A stretch of DNA of 64,000 nucleotides, taken from NCBI RefSeq assembly GCF_017813365.1, contig NZ_JAGIZA010000015.1, positions 62,001-126,000 of the forward strand, written 5' to 3'. This document shows, one piece after another, positions 34,317 to 44,645 of the stretch (its first letter is position 1; each line of letters starts with the position of its first letter). Origin of the DNA: Roseomonas indoligenes (GTDB taxonomy: Bacteria; Pseudomonadota; Alphaproteobacteria; Acetobacterales; Acetobacteraceae). The notes below the pieces were generated by a model, which saw only the letters and a list, made by a program, of their open reading frames with translations, was not told the DNA's origin and did not search any database. A program made the position numbers and the translations under genes.

Positions 34317-35903
34317 ATGAGCCTGACGCGCCGCAACCTTCTCGCCGGAGCGGCTTCGGCGCCGGTCCTGATGAGTGCTTCCCATGCCCTGGCGCAGGGG
34401 ATCCAGCCCAAGCGCGGCGGGGTGCTGAACGTCATCCTCAACCCCGAGCCGCCGGTGCTGCAGATCGGCGTCAACAATCAGACGCCGACCCTGATCCAGG
34501 GCACGAAGATCACGCAGGGGCTGCTGAAGTTTTCCCCCACGCTCGATCCGCTGCCGGAACTGGCGAAGAGCTGGACGGTGAGCCCGGACGGGCTGGAATA
34601 CGTGTTCCGGCTGCAGGAGAACGTGAAGTGGCATGACGGCCGCCCCTTTACGGCGGACGACGTCATCTATTCCGTGATGACCTTCAACCGGGAGATCGCG
34701 CCCCGCCTGCGCGGCGTCCTCTCCGGCATCGCCGAGGCGACGGCGCCGGACCCCCACACCGTGCGCTTCGTGCTGAAGCAGGCCTTCCAGCCCTTCCTGC
34801 TCTGCTTCGACGCCACCGCCCTGCCGATCGTGGCAAAGCACATTTACGACGGCAACGACATCCGCTCGAACCCCTTCAACGCCAAGCCGGTCGGCACCGG
34901 GCCCTTCAAGTTCGTGGAGTGGCAGCGCGGCAACTTCGTGCGGATGGAGCGAAACGAGAATTACTGGAAGCCCGGCCAGCCCTATCTGGACGGCATTCTC
35001 TGGCGCGTGATCCCGGACGCGCAGAGCCGCCGCGTGGCCCTCACGGGCGGGCAGGTGCAGATGGCGACCGCGACCGATATTGAGCCCTTCGACGTGCCCG
35101 CGCTGCGCCAGGCGCCGAACCTCAACGTGACGACTAAGGGCTGGGAGTACTTCTCCCCCATGTTCTGGTACGAGCCGAACCATCGCATCAAGCCCTTCGA
35201 CGACAAGCGGGTGCGCCAGGCGATGAGCATGGCTCTGGACCGCAACTTCATCGTCAACCGCCTGTGGTTCGGGCTGGGCAAGGCCGCCACGGGCCCCGTC
35301 GCCTCCACCACCCGCTTCTACGACGCCAGCGCCAAGGTCGCGCCCTTCGATGTGGCGAAGGCGCGCGCCCTGCTGGACGAGGCGGGAGTGCGGGCCAATG
35401 CGCAGGGCATCCGCGGATCCTTCAAGCACCTCATCCCGCCCTATGGCGAGATCTGGACGCGGATGGGCGAGTACTTCCGCCAGGCCATGCGCCAGATCGG
35501 CTTCGAGGTGACGCTGGAATCGACGGATGCGGGCACTTGGGGCTCGCGCGTGGCGAACTGGGACTTCGAGACGACCTCCAACGTGCTTTACCAGTTCGGC
35601 GACCCGACGCTGGGCGTGGAGCGGAGCTACGTCTCCTCCAATATCCAGAAGATCCTCTTCACCAACACGTCCGGCTACTCCAACCCCAAGGTGGACGAGC
35701 TCTTCAACAGGGCGCGCGTCTCCGGCGGTGAGGCGGATCGGCGCGCCGCCTTCTCCGAGGTGCAGAAGACGCTGGTGGAGGACATGCCGCTGCTCTGGGT
35801 GGTGGAGGTGAACTACCCGACCATCACGGACAAGAAGCTGCACAACGCCGTCCAGCTCGGCACCGGCGACCACGCCAGCTACGACGACGTCTTCCTCGCG
35901 TAA
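34317..35903 (+). CDS. ABC transporter family-5 substrate-binding protein (dipeptide type)
   Basis: A 528-residue binding protein. The Tat-like signal is LTRRNLLAGAASAPVLMSAS ending HALAQ. Landmarks of family 5 are LDPLPELAKSWTVSPDGLEY, FRLQENVKWHDGRPFTADDV and GTGPFKFVEW. It heads a complete operon with two permeases and a fused ATPase, so it should deliver peptides or a similar small molecule. It differs from the lone riboswitch-controlled family-5 protein at 8773. Confidence 0.92.
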   Translation: MSLTRRNLLAGAASAPVLMSASHALAQGIQPKRGGVLNVILNPEPPVLQIGVNNQTPTLIQGTKITQGLLKFSPTLDPLPELAKSWTVSPDGLEYVFRLQENVKWHDGRPFTADDVIYSVMTFNREIAPRLRGVLSGIAEATAPDPHTVRFVLKQAFQPFLLCFDATALPIVAKHIYDGNDIRSNPFNAKPVGTGPFKFVEWQRGNFVRMERNENYWKPGQPYLDGILWRVIPDAQSRRVALTGGQVQMATATDIEPFDVPALRQAPNLNVTTKGWEYFSPMFWYEPNHRIKPFDDKRVRQAMSMALDRNFIVNRLWFGLGKAATGPVASTTRFYDASAKVAPFDVAKARALLDEAGVRANAQGIRGSFKHLIPPYGEIWTRMGEYFRQAMRQIGFEVTLESTDAGTWGSRVANWDFETTSNVLYQFGDPTLGVERSYVSSNIQKILFTNTSGYSNPKVDELFNRARVSGGEADRRAAFSEVQKTLVEDMPLLWVVEVNYPTITDKKLHNAVQLGTGDHASYDDVFLA

Positions 35904-35912
35904 CGGGGTCCT

Positions 35913-36896
35913 ATGGAATTGTCGCGCCTGCCCGGCTTCCTTCTGCGCCGGGTGCTGAAATCGATCGTCGTCGTGCTGGCGATCGTGGTCTGCAATTTCT
36001 TCCTGATCCATGCGGCGCCGGGTGACCCGGCGACCGTCATGGCGGGCCAGTCGGGCGCGGCGGACCCGGCCTACATGGAACAGCTCCGCCGCCAGTTCGG
36101 GCTGGACCAGCCGCTGACGACGCAGCTCTGGATCTACCTCAAGGGCGTGCTGCAGCTAGACCTCGGCTACAGCCACCGCCAGCAGGCAGGCGTGGCCGGG
36201 CTGATCGCGGACCGGCTGCCCGCCACGCTGCTGTTGACGGGCGCCGCCTTCCTCATCGCCATCGCCGGCGGCGTCGCCATGGGCGCGCTGGCGGCGCGGC
36301 GCGTGGGCACCTGGGCGGACAGCGTGATCACGGTGGTGGCGCTGGCCTTCTACGCCACGCCTCTCTTCTGGGTCGGGCTGATGCTGGTGCTGCTGTTCAG
36401 CGTTACGCTCGAATGGCTGCCGGGCTTCGGTATGAGCGACCCGGGCCTCAATGCCACCGGCCTGGCGCTGGCGCTGGACGTGGCGAAGCATCTCGTGCTG
36501 CCCGCCGTCACGCTCGGCCTGTTCTACCTTGCGGTCTATGCGCGCCTGACGCGGGCGACGATGCTGGAGGTGGCGGACCAGGACTTCGTGAAGACCGCCC
36601 GCGCCAAGGGCGTGCCGGAGGGGCGCGTTCTACGCGCCCATATCCTCCGCAACGCCCTGCTTCCCGTGATCACCTTCGCCGGCATCCAGGCCGGGCAGCT
36701 TGTCGGTGGCTCCATCCTGGTCGAGACGGTCTTCGCCTGGCCGGGCATCGGGCGGTTAGCCTTCGAGGCGCTGCTGGCGCGCGACTACGGGGTGCTGATG
36801 GGCGTGTTCTTCGTCACCTCCGTCGTGGTGGTCGTGTTCAACCTGCTCACCGACCTGCTCTACGCCCTGGTCGATCCGCGGGTGGAGGTCGCCTGA
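35913..36896 (+). CDS. ABC transporter permease, DppB type
   Basis: A 327-residue permease with six helices. The N-terminal AAPGDPATVMAGQSG and the EAA-type loop ARAKGVPEGRVLRAHILRNA are typical of DppB/OppB. The stop TGA shares one base with the next start (TGATG), implying reinitiation. It is the second gene of the dipeptide-type operon, nine bases after the binding protein. Confidence 0.92.
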   Translation: MELSRLPGFLLRRVLKSIVVVLAIVVCNFFLIHAAPGDPATVMAGQSGAADPAYMEQLRRQFGLDQPLTTQLWIYLKGVLQLDLGYSHRQQAGVAGLIADRLPATLLLTGAAFLIAIAGGVAMGALAARRVGTWADSVITVVALAFYATPLFWVGLMLVLLFSVTLEWLPGFGMSDPGLNATGLALALDVAKHLVLPAVTLGLFYLAVYARLTRATMLEVADQDFVKTARAKGVPEGRVLRAHILRNALLPVITFAGIQAGQLVGGSILVETVFAWPGIGRLAFEALLARDYGVLMGVFFVTSVVVVVFNLLTDLLYALVDPRVEVA

Positions 36897-37732
36897 TGGC
36901 CCTTCTCCGCCGCTTCGTCCGCCACCCCGGCGCCGTGGTCGGGGCTGTCGCGCTGATCCTCGTCATCGCCACCGCCCTCCTCGCGCCCGTGCTTTTCCCC
37001 GGCTCCCCCTGGGACATGGCCGGTGCCCCCTTCGCCCCGCCAGGGGAGGACGGGATGCTGCTCGGGACCGACAGCCTCGGCCGCGACCTCGCCGCCGGGA
37101 TCGCCTATGGGGCGCGCGTGTCCCTCCTCGTCGGGATCGTCGCCACTGTCGTCTCCATCCTCATCGGCGTCGCGCTGGGCGCCACCGCCGGCTATCTCGG
37201 CGGGATCGTGGACGACGCGGTGATGCGCTTCACCGAGTTCTTCCAGACCATCCCCAGCTTCGTGCTGGCCATCCTGCTCGTGGCCATCTTCACCCCCTCA
37301 ATCACCTCCATCGTGGTGGCGATCGCGATTGTCTCCTGGCCGCCGGTGGCGCGGGTGGTGCGGGCGGAGTTCCTCTCGCTCCGGAACCGTGAGTTCGTCC
37401 AGGCGGCGGAGGTGCTGGGCAAGCGCCCGATCTCCATCGTGCTGACGGACATCCTGCCCAACGCCCTCTCGCCCATCATCGTGCTCGCCTCCCTCAACAC
37501 CGCCAGCGCGATCCTGCTGGAGAGCTCCCTCTCCTTCCTTGGGCTGGGCGACCCGAACCTCATGACCTGGGGCTTCCTCATCGGCACCGGCCGCTCCGTC
37601 ATCCAGATCGCCTGGTGGATGAGCGTCTTCCCAGGTGTTGCGATCTTCATCACCGTGCTGGCGCTGAACCTGATCGGAGAAGGCCTGTCCGACGCCCTGA
37701 ACCCGCGGCTGCGCAAGAGGGGTGAACGATGA
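36896..37732 (+). CDS. ABC transporter permease, DppC type
   Basis: A 278-residue permease. LLGTDSLGRDLAAGIAYGAR is the conserved DppC/OppC segment, and the ATPase-contact loop is EVLGKRPISIVLTDILPNAL. The C-terminus [16 protein letters not shown] is typical. It starts within the dppB-like stop and ends inside the ATPase start (ATGA), so the membrane and ATPase parts are translationally coupled. Confidence 0.92.
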   Translation: MALLRRFVRHPGAVVGAVALILVIATALLAPVLFPGSPWDMAGAPFAPPGEDGMLLGTDSLGRDLAAGIAYGARVSLLVGIVATVVSILIGVALGATAGYLGGIVDDAVMRFTEFFQTIPSFVLAILLVAIFTPSITSIVVAIAIVSWPPVARVVRAEFLSLRNREFVQAAEVLGKRPISIVLTDILPNALSPIIVLASLNTASAILLESSLSFLGLGDPNLMTWGFLIGTGRSVIQIAWWMSVFPGVAIFITVLALNLIGEGLSDALNPRLRKRGER

Positions 37733-39354
37733 GCACTCTTCTCTCCGTCGAGGGCCTGACGGTCGGCCTGCCCCCGGGCGGCGACCGCCCGAACGCGATC
37801 GAGGACATCACCCTCACCGTCGCGCCCGGCGAGATCCTCTGCGTCGTCGGCGAGAGCGGGTCCGGCAAGTCGATGACGGCCAATGCCGCCATGGGCCTGT
37901 TGCCGCCCGGCCTTCCCGTGCGGTCCGGCCGGATCCTGTTCCAGGGCGAGGACCTGCTGGCGAAGCCGCGGGAGGAGATGCGCAAGCTCCGCGGCTCCCG
38001 CCTCGCCATGATCTTCCAGGAGCCGATGACGGCCCTGAACCCCTTGATGCGCGTGGGCGACCAGATCGCGGAAGCACTGCGCGTCCATGGCGCCGCGGCG
38101 GACGCCGCCCGCCGCGTGCCGGAGCTTCTGGCGGCTGTGAACCTGCCGGACCCGGAGCGCCTGGCCCGCAGCTATCCCTTCCGCCTCTCCGGCGGGCAGC
38201 GGCAGCGCGTGATGATCGCCATGGCCCTGGCGCTGGAGCCCGCCCTGCTGATTGCGGACGAGCCGACCACCGCGCTCGACGTCACCACCCAGATGCAGAT
38301 CCTCAAGCTGATCCGGGAGGTGCAGGGCCGGCGCGGCACGGGCGTGATGTTCATCACCCACGATTTCGGCGTTGTGGCGGAGATCGCGGACCGGGTGGCG
38401 GTGATGCAGCGCGGCCGGATCGTGGAATCCGGCCCCGCATCCCAGGTGCTGAACGCCCCCCAGCACGACTACACCAAGGCCCTGATCGCCGCCGTACCCC
38501 ACGGCACCCCGGCTGAGCGCCCGCCCGTGGAGCCCGGCGCCCCGATCCTGGCGCTGAAGGGCGTGCGGAAGACCTATCACCGTGGTGGCGGCTGGTTCGG
38601 CAAGGGCCAGTCCTTCCAGGCCGTGCACGACGCCGACATCACCCTCAACCCGGGCGAGACACTCGGCATCGTCGGCGAGAGCGGTTCCGGAAAGTCCACC
38701 CTGGCCCGCGCCGTGGTCCGCCTGGTCCGCCCGGAGGAGGGAGAGATCCTTTTCCACGGCACCGACCTGCGCCCGTTGAGCCGCGAGGCCTGGAAGCCTT
38801 TCCGCCGCCAGATCCAAATGGTGTTCCAGGACCCCTACGCCTCGCTCAACCCCCGCCGCTCCGTCGGCGAGGCGATCGCGGAGGGTCCCATCACCCATGG
38901 CACCCCCCGCGCCCAGGCCCTGGGCCGGGCGCGGGAACTGCTGCGCCTCGTCCAGCTCGATCCTGGCGCCATGGACCGCTACCCGCACGAGTTCTCCGGT
39001 GGCCAGCGCCAGCGGATCGGCCTCGCCCGGGCGCTGGCCATGGAGCCGGAGCTGCTGATCGCCGACGAGCCGGTCTCTGCCCTCGACGTTTCCGTCCAGG
39101 CCCAGGTGCTGGCCCTGCTGGCCGACATCCGGAAGCGCCTGGGCCTGACGATGCTCTTCATCACCCACGACCTGCGCGTGGCCGCGGAGATCTGCGACCG
39201 CGTGGCCGTGATGCAGCGCGGGGCCATCGTGGAGCAGGGCCCGACTGCCGCGGTTTTCGCCAGCCCCGCCCATCCCTATACCCGCGCCCTGCTGGACAGC
39301 ATCCCCGGGCGGGGTTGGACACCGCCTCCGCGGGAAAGGCCGCACTTTCCCTGA
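37729..39354 (+). CDS. Fused DppD-DppF ABC transporter ATPase
   Basis: A 541-residue protein with two complete ATPase domains, replacing separate DppD and DppF. Each half has Walker A GESGSGKS ([15 protein letters not shown] and [15 protein letters not shown]), a signature ([14 protein letters not shown] and [14 protein letters not shown]) and an H-loop ([12 protein letters not shown] and [12 protein letters not shown]). The junction is near residue 262. It powers the operon's importer. A dispersed hairpin follows. Confidence 0.94.
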   Translation: MSTLLSVEGLTVGLPPGGDRPNAIEDITLTVAPGEILCVVGESGSGKSMTANAAMGLLPPGLPVRSGRILFQGEDLLAKPREEMRKLRGSRLAMIFQEPMTALNPLMRVGDQIAEALRVHGAAADAARRVPELLAAVNLPDPERLARSYPFRLSGGQRQRVMIAMALALEPALLIADEPTTALDVTTQMQILKLIREVQGRRGTGVMFITHDFGVVAEIADRVAVMQRGRIVESGPASQVLNAPQHDYTKALIAAVPHGTPAERPPVEPGAPILALKGVRKTYHRGGGWFGKGQSFQAVHDADITLNPGETLGIVGESGSGKSTLARAVVRLVRPEEGEILFHGTDLRPLSREAWKPFRRQIQMVFQDPYASLNPRRSVGEAIAEGPITHGTPRAQALGRARELLRLVQLDPGAMDRYPHEFSGGQRQRIGLARALAMEPELLIADEPVSALDVSVQAQVLALLADIRKRLGLTMLFITHDLRVAAEICDRVAVMQRGAIVEQGPTAAVFASPAHPYTRALLDSIPGRGWTPPPRERPHFP

Positions 39355-39490
39355 CCGGGAGGACGCTGGTAGCCGATCGGGAAGAGCCCGTGTCCCTGCA
39401 GGCGCACCGCGAGCTGAGTGACTCCAGCTTCTAGAAGAAGATAATGGTGAGGGGGCCGGGGTAGAGGGAAATCCCTCCCCTTGCCCCGGG
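39355..39490 (-). repeat. Dispersed hairpin element, copy G (reverse)
   Basis: Read on the minus strand: outer arms CCGGGG / CCCCGG (39489-39484 and 39461-39456) around GAGGG / CCCTC, then GGCCCCCTCACCAT, TCTTCTAG and CGGTGCGCCTG. The last three motifs are in the same order as in copy D at 1.05-1.14 kb, so this is a D-type short copy in reverse orientation. Confidence 0.55.
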
Positions 39491-40060
39491 ACAGACCGCG
39501 CGCGAAGAGCCGGCTGGCCCGGATGGACGGCTCGACCGCTCTGCGGGGATGCCCCTGACGCCGGAATGGCGGTGGGGAGCGCAGCCCGGCTGATCCTCTC
39601 CTTTCGCCCTGAAGAACCATGCGGAGCCCGGGCCAGTGTTCCGGGCGTGAGCGTGCCGGTGCCTGACGCGCGCGACGTCATGGAGCCCAACGCCACGGCA
39701 GGTGCGGTCGTGGCCGCTGTCGCAGCGGGCGGGCCGCTGGCCGGCACGCCGTCCGCCGTGAAAAGGCTGTTCGACATCGCAGGCCTCCCTCACCCCCGCG
39801 GCTTCGCTGATCAACTTGAGGCGGCCGCCAGCGGCGCGGGGGCTTGCTGCCGTGGAACTCTACCTCCTGAGTGCTGCTGTGGCTGGCACTGGCTTCTCAG
39901 CCATGGCAGTTCCCGAATAACTACCCGAAGCCAATCGCCGCTCCTGAGCAAAATCACAAGAAATGAGCAAAAAATAGACGGATTCAGTCAACTGAGATCA
40001 AGTTAAGAGAAATCGGCTGTACTTGCGTGCGAGCAAGTAGCATCTTATCGTCATGGGAGG
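39491..40060. other. Gene-poor boundary before the glycan locus
   Basis: No convincing gene. A stretch from 39680 encodes a crotonase-like tail (SAVKRLFDIAGLPHPRGFAD) that then degenerates. From about 39890 the base composition falls sharply in GC, with runs such as GAGCAAAAAATAG. A 6-bp inverted repeat ACTTGC / GCAAGT lies at 40021-40038, just before the DUF6165 gene. The change marks the start of the surface-glycan locus and likely holds its promoter. Confidence 0.5.
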
Positions 40061-40075
40061 GTGAAGTGCAGCAGT

Positions 40076-40483
40076 ATGGAGACAGTTTTGTCCCAAGAGG
40101 TTCTCGTCCCCACGTCTATTGGTGAACTGATCGACAAGATCACAATACTTGAGCTTAAGGCGCGGTTCGTTTCGGATTCGGAGAAGTTGAATAATATCCG
40201 ACTTGAGTTGGATGCATTGTCGGGGATCTTCTCACCCATTCAGGCCGCCGCGCCTGAGGGAACTGCTGAGTTGATCGACCAACTCCGGAAGGTCAACGAG
40301 ACGCTTTGGGTGGTTGAGGACGATATACGTGATCGGGAGAGGCTGAAGGACTTCGGCGAAGAGTTCATCCGACTGGCCCGGGCTGTCTACTTCACGAATG
40401 ACGAGCGAGCCGCTCTGAAGAAAAAGCTCAACATCATGCTGGGCTCAAAGTTCATCGAAGAAAAATCTTATAAGGAATTCTAA
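40076..40483 (+). CDS. DUF6165 family protein
   Basis: A 135-residue cytoplasmic protein. The DUF6165 signature VPTSIGELIDKITILELKAR is followed by VNETLWVVEDDIRDRERL and the C-terminal YFTNDERAALKKKLN...GSKFIEEKSY pattern. It is largely helical. Members often sit beside TPR and glycosyltransferase genes, as here, but no activity is known. A GTG at 40061 would add five residues; GGGAGG abuts that GTG and is 15 bases from the ATG, so the start is uncertain. Its GC content is clearly lower than that of its neighbours. Confidence 0.85.
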   Translation: METVLSQEVLVPTSIGELIDKITILELKARFVSDSEKLNNIRLELDALSGIFSPIQAAAPEGTAELIDQLRKVNETLWVVEDDIRDRERLKDFGEEFIRLARAVYFTNDERAALKKKLNIMLGSKFIEEKSYKEF

Positions 40484-40733
40484 CGGCAGTCGCGCTTGTG
40501 CCCGTTCCCGATCAACCTACTCCGGAATCCGGGTGCTTTCCTTGTTGCCACATGGGCGACTTGGTCCGGCGCTTCTGCTGCCCACCAAACGGTGGATCGG
40601 AACAAGGCTGCCTCTTCGCCGGATACCGTTGGAAGGCGCAAGCTTTGGCGGCGGTAATGTCCTGCTGTCCGTGGCGGCCGATATCTAAGTGGCGCGCCGA
40701 GAATTTCCGCGCATTTACACAGGGCAAGTGGGC

Positions 40734-43700
40734 ATGACGGTAGTGGAGAACGAACGGGAGCATGCCGGCACCGATATGGTGCATGCGGCATTCGCCCTGT
40801 TGCTAGGTCGATCGGCAAGCCCCGCCGCGACAGTGGCGGAAATGGCCCGGATGTCGCCGGTCGCGCTCCTTCAGCGTCTGACCTCGTCCAAAGAATTCTT
40901 CCAGAATGTTGTGCTTCGCTTGGCAGGCAGCGAAGCGTTGCCCCACGAGCGCCGTCAGGCCTCTCCGCAGTCCCCGCTCGTCGATTGGATCGTCGACCTC
41001 GCGAAACCGGAGGCCGCAGCCGCTGCGCGCGCGGCGCGCACATGGCGCGACTTGCTTCTGCTTCTGTTGCGGGACCCGGCGGCAGGTCCGACCATCCTCT
41101 CTCCGGCGCATCGCCCGGAGATCCTGCGGGCATTGGAGCCTGTTCTGGGACCGGAACGGGCGATGCAGGAGAACAAGCCGGCTGCCACCCTCCTGCCGGA
41201 TCCTGCCTATGCCACGCCGGCGGTGGCGGCCGAGGTCTTGGGGCAGCTGCTCCAGACGCTTCCCGCGGCCGAGCTTGGCGAATTCTGGACTAAGCTAGAG
41301 GAGAATATCCTCGGCAAACGCGTCCGACAGCTCTTTCGGGAGAAGCAGTGGGCCGATCTGAATGCCCTCCATAAGGCTGGCGAGGCCGCGCGAAAGAAGC
41401 GTGCCGAGATCCAGACCATGATCGGCCGCAGCCATATCTACGCCGGGGAATACGATACCGCAGCACGGCTACTGAGCAGTCTTGCAACGGAATTCGAAAG
41501 CGACGCGACGATCCAGTTCTATTCCTCCGTGGCGCTCGCACGGAACAATGAACTCGAGAAGTCCGTTGGCTTCGGCCGCCGCGCGATCGCATTACGGCCG
41601 AAAAACGATCAGTTTCTTGCCGACCAGAGTGCCGTTCTGCGCCAGCTTGCCCGACAGAAGACGACAGATCAGGCCAGCCGAACGGCTTTGCTGGAGGAGA
41701 GCATCGATGCGTGCCGGATGGCCATCCAGGTCAATCCGAACCGTGCCGAGAATCTGGGATTCCGGATAGCGCGGAACTTCTTTGATCTGCGCCGCTTTCC
41801 GGAGGCGCTGGCAGCGACGGACAAGCTGCTGAAGCTGAAGCCGGATGGCGTGCCATCGCTGATGTTGCGCAGTGACATCCTGCTTGCGCTGAACCGGCCG
41901 GCCGACGCGCTTGCCATTGCAAGGCGGGTCCTCGAGATCGAGCCCGGACATCAGGGAGCTCAGTATCAACTCCGCTCGCTCCGGACCCTCATCGACGACG
42001 ATGAGGATCGTACGGGGGGCGAATCCTTGGCTCTGCTGACGATCCTGCCGCAGGCCGATACGGTGACCGGCTCGATTTTCAGCGTTGTGGATGGCCAACT
42101 GCTGGAGACGGCGCTTCCCGAAACGCCGCCCGCGGTTGATTCTCTGCAACTGCTCAGCAGCTTGCCTGCCGAATGGGTCATACCCCTCCCCGCCGGTCGG
42201 GCGCCCCCCGTGATTTCTGCGGCCTGGATGGCCAAGTTGCACGAGAACGGGCTTCGCTGGAGCGGGCGCGTGCTGATGGCCGACGAAGCGGGTGCGCCGC
42301 TGGAGATCTGGCGCCGTGACCTGATCACTCTCCTGATTGAGTCCGGGCTGCTTCGTGGTTTGGCCGAACTCCCGGGCGATCTTGCCGAACATGCCGCTAT
42401 GGTCGCGACCATCGATCTATCGGGATCCCTTGTGTCGTCGCACGCACCAGGGTGGCGGGGCCGCAGGACCGTCGTGCTGATGTCGAAGCACGGCGTCGTC
42501 AAGTTCGGGGGCGGCGAGCAGTTCCTCGACAGCATGGCCGAGCACTACGCGGAGATGGGCTTCGATCCGGTCATCGTGGGCACCCGCGCCGACATGGTGG
42601 GGCAGTCCGGCGTGGAGAACGGCCGCGCCTTCCACTTCGTCGAGGAGACTGCGGCCGCCATGCGGCAGTTCTTCCTGGAGGTGAAGCCCGCGATTGTTCA
42701 TGTGCTGTCGGGGCTCGGCTACCAGGTGGCCGACGCGCTCGAGTACCTGGACGTCCCGTTTGTCTATGGTGTCCACTTTTGGCGCGACTGCCTCGGCCTG
42801 ATAGAGGGCGATAACCAGTTTTTCCTGAATTTTGATCGCGATCCGGTTCCGCGTCCGGCCTTTCGCCGCATCTTGCAGCGCGCCGCGACGGTCTACTCCA
42901 ATTCCAGCTACACGCAGGCCGTGCTGGAGGAGGCCTTCCATGCCCGGACGCCCATCATCTACTCCCTGCCGCGCGACGTGGATCCGTCGGTGCAAGCGGA
43001 ACGGGAGCGGGAAGCCCAGGATCTGCTGGGCGATCGAAGGGACTTCGTTCTGCTCGTCAACGCGAAGGGGGAGAAGGGCTTCGACCTGCTGCTCGCGACG
43101 GCGCGTCTCTGCCCGGACATCCCGTTTGTCGCCATCTCCAGCCAATCAGACCAGAGCGAGGCGGAGGCTGCCGTCGCTGACGCGGGTGCCGGGAATGTCG
43201 CGATCCTCCCCCGGACCGATCGCATCGACCTTCTCTACAGCAGGAGCAAGGTGGTCGCGGTACCGAGCTACCACTTCGTGGAAACCTTTAGCCGTGTCTG
43301 TATCGAGGCCCAACGCTTCGGAAGGCCGGTACTCGGCTCGGACCGCGGAAATGTTCCCTATCTCCTCCAGGAATCAGGCGTGGTCCTGCCGGAGAATGCG
43401 GACCGCTGGGCCGCCGAGCTGCGGCGGATCTATGACGATCCCTCCTACTACCGCGGTCTAGTCACCCGGGCAGAACAGAACTCCTCCCGCTACAGCTACG
43501 ACAGGCAGCGGCGGTCGCTCCATGGGATCATCTCCAGCCTCGGCGACCAGATCCTGATCGGCATCGGCTCCGGTATCGGCAACATGCTGCATGTTGCGCC
43601 CATGGTGCGAAACATCGCCCGCCGACTTGGCCGCAAGGTCGACCTTGTCGTGGCGGAGGACCACAAGAGCAGTCTCTTTCTCCTGCAGAACTCGGATTAC

Positions 43701-44513
43701 GTGAACGCCGCCTTCTCGCTGCGGCAAACGGTGCTGCGCAAGCGTTATGATCAGGTGTTCATCACACACTCGTTCGGCAGTGCGCGCGTGCCTTTCCTGG
43801 CACGCCGGACGCAATATTCCCGAGACTGGATGATGTTCGAACCCGGTGGGCCGTTCCATGAGACCGTGTTCAATCTGGAGGCGGCCAAGGCGCTGCTCGG
43901 GGTCCCCTACGACGATGAGGACGTGACCGGATACTTCGTCGCGGATTACACGTACCAGAAACCCCTGAACGGCCGCCGGATCGGCATCCACGGCGGCTCG
44001 AAGGACGGGTTCTGGAGAAGCAAGCGGTGGCCCGGCTACGTGGACCTGGCGCGGGAGCTGCAGCAGCACGGCTACGAGGTGGCCTCCTTTGGAGTCGAGA
44101 CGGAACGCGTCCCGGAGACACTGGACCTGACCGGCGGCACAATCTCCGAGATGATTGAGGGGATGATGACCTGCTCGTACTTCATCTCCAATGACAGTGG
44201 CCTGATGAACATTGCGAACGCACTTGGCATTCCCCTTACGGCGCTGTTCGGCCCCACCAATCCCAGGACGCGCGGCCCGCTCCGCCCGACGAGCTCCTGG
44301 CTTGGCCTTACGAAGGATTGCTCGCCGTGTGAGATCAGGCCGTCCCACATGAAGACCTTTCTTTCCAGCGAATGCAGCTGCATCCAGGAACTGGATTATC
44401 GCACCGTCCGCGACCACGTGTTTGCGGAATTACGGCGCCACGATCTGCTCCTGGAAGCAGGAGGTGAGGGGAAGGTATGGCCTGCCATGACCTTCCACGA
44501 TGTTCAGGGGTAG
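40734..44513 (+). CDS. TPR-GT4-GT9 multidomain glycosyltransferase
   Basis: A 1259-residue soluble protein. Residues ~1-60 (FALLLGRSASPAATVAEMAR) resemble DUF4214-like modules of glycan proteins. A TPR-type helical region spans ~180-420. A GT4-like domain (~576-930) starts TVVLMSKHGVVKFGGGEQF and has the E-x7-E motif in VETFSRVCIEA. A GT9/heptosyltransferase-like domain (~938-1250) has GIHGGSKDGFWRSKRWPGY and SNDSGLMNIANALGIPL, ending with CxxC and CxC cysteines (DCSPCEI, ECSCIQEL). It should add two sugars to a glycan or protein acceptor. A paralogue lacking the TPR part is encoded at 58647. A GTG at 40689 is an alternative start. Confidence 0.83.
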   Translation: MTVVENEREHAGTDMVHAAFALLLGRSASPAATVAEMARMSPVALLQRLTSSKEFFQNVVLRLAGSEALPHERRQASPQSPLVDWIVDLAKPEAAAAARAARTWRDLLLLLLRDPAAGPTILSPAHRPEILRALEPVLGPERAMQENKPAATLLPDPAYATPAVAAEVLGQLLQTLPAAELGEFWTKLEENILGKRVRQLFREKQWADLNALHKAGEAARKKRAEIQTMIGRSHIYAGEYDTAARLLSSLATEFESDATIQFYSSVALARNNELEKSVGFGRRAIALRPKNDQFLADQSAVLRQLARQKTTDQASRTALLEESIDACRMAIQVNPNRAENLGFRIARNFFDLRRFPEALAATDKLLKLKPDGVPSLMLRSDILLALNRPADALAIARRVLEIEPGHQGAQYQLRSLRTLIDDDEDRTGGESLALLTILPQADTVTGSIFSVVDGQLLETALPETPPAVDSLQLLSSLPAEWVIPLPAGRAPPVISAAWMAKLHENGLRWSGRVLMADEAGAPLEIWRRDLITLLIESGLLRGLAELPGDLAEHAAMVATIDLSGSLVSSHAPGWRGRRTVVLMSKHGVVKFGGGEQFLDSMAEHYAEMGFDPVIVGTRADMVGQSGVENGRAFHFVEETAAAMRQFFLEVKPAIVHVLSGLGYQVADALEYLDVPFVYGVHFWRDCLGLIEGDNQFFLNFDRDPVPRPAFRRILQRAATVYSNSSYTQAVLEEAFHARTPIIYSLPRDVDPSVQAEREREAQDLLGDRRDFVLLVNAKGEKGFDLLLATARLCPDIPFVAISSQSDQSEAEAAVADAGAGNVAILPRTDRIDLLYSRSKVVAVPSYHFVETFSRVCIEAQRFGRPVLGSDRGNVPYLLQESGVVLPENADRWAAELRRIYDDPSYYRGLVTRAEQNSSRYSYDRQRRSLHGIISSLGDQILIGIGSGIGNMLHVAPMVRNIARRLGRKVDLVVAEDHKSSLFLLQNSDYVNAAFSLRQTVLRKRYDQVFITHSFGSARVPFLARRTQYSRDWMMFEPGGPFHETVFNLEAAKALLGVPYDDEDVTGYFVADYTYQKPLNGRRIGIHGGSKDGFWRSKRWPGYVDLARELQQHGYEVASFGVETERVPETLDLTGGTISEMIEGMMTCSYFISNDSGLMNIANALGIPLTALFGPTNPRTRGPLRPTSSWLGLTKDCSPCEIRPSHMKTFLSSECSCIQELDYRTVRDHVFAELRRHDLLLEAGGEGKVWPAMTFHDVQG

Positions 44514-44645
44514 CGGAGCGCGAGGAGAGATGAGGTATGCGGTGCATCGTCGTCTCGGTCCGATTGGTCTCGTCCAGTCGAGCCCATCTCGCCACAGGGC
44601 CCTGATGCCGATGCAGGCCCGCCTTTCCCAACAGGCTGATCCGTG

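Noticed and set aside
34146-36011. Minus-strand open frame of 621 codons opposite the dipeptide-type binding protein
   Set aside because: Antisense to a clear family-5 binding protein; no motif or ribosome binding site.
37192-39777. Very long minus-strand open frame (861 codons) opposite the dipeptide-type permease and ATPase genes
   Set aside because: It is antisense to well-supported ABC genes, has no recognisable domain and is explained by high GC content suppressing stop codons.
39680-39860. Crotonase-like fragment (SAVKRLFDIAGLPHPRGFAD)
   Set aside because: Only a short tail-like resemblance, with no upstream catalytic part and a degenerate continuation; noted as a possible remnant but not called as a gene.
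40061-40075. GTG start for the DUF6165 protein
   Set aside because: GGGAGG directly abuts this GTG with no spacing; the ATG at 40076 gives the family-typical N-terminus, although its spacing is long.
44514-44645. Terminator or small gene between the TPR-GT4-GT9 gene and the GT2 gene
   Set aside because: No stable hairpin and no coding pattern; the genes are probably cotranscribed.
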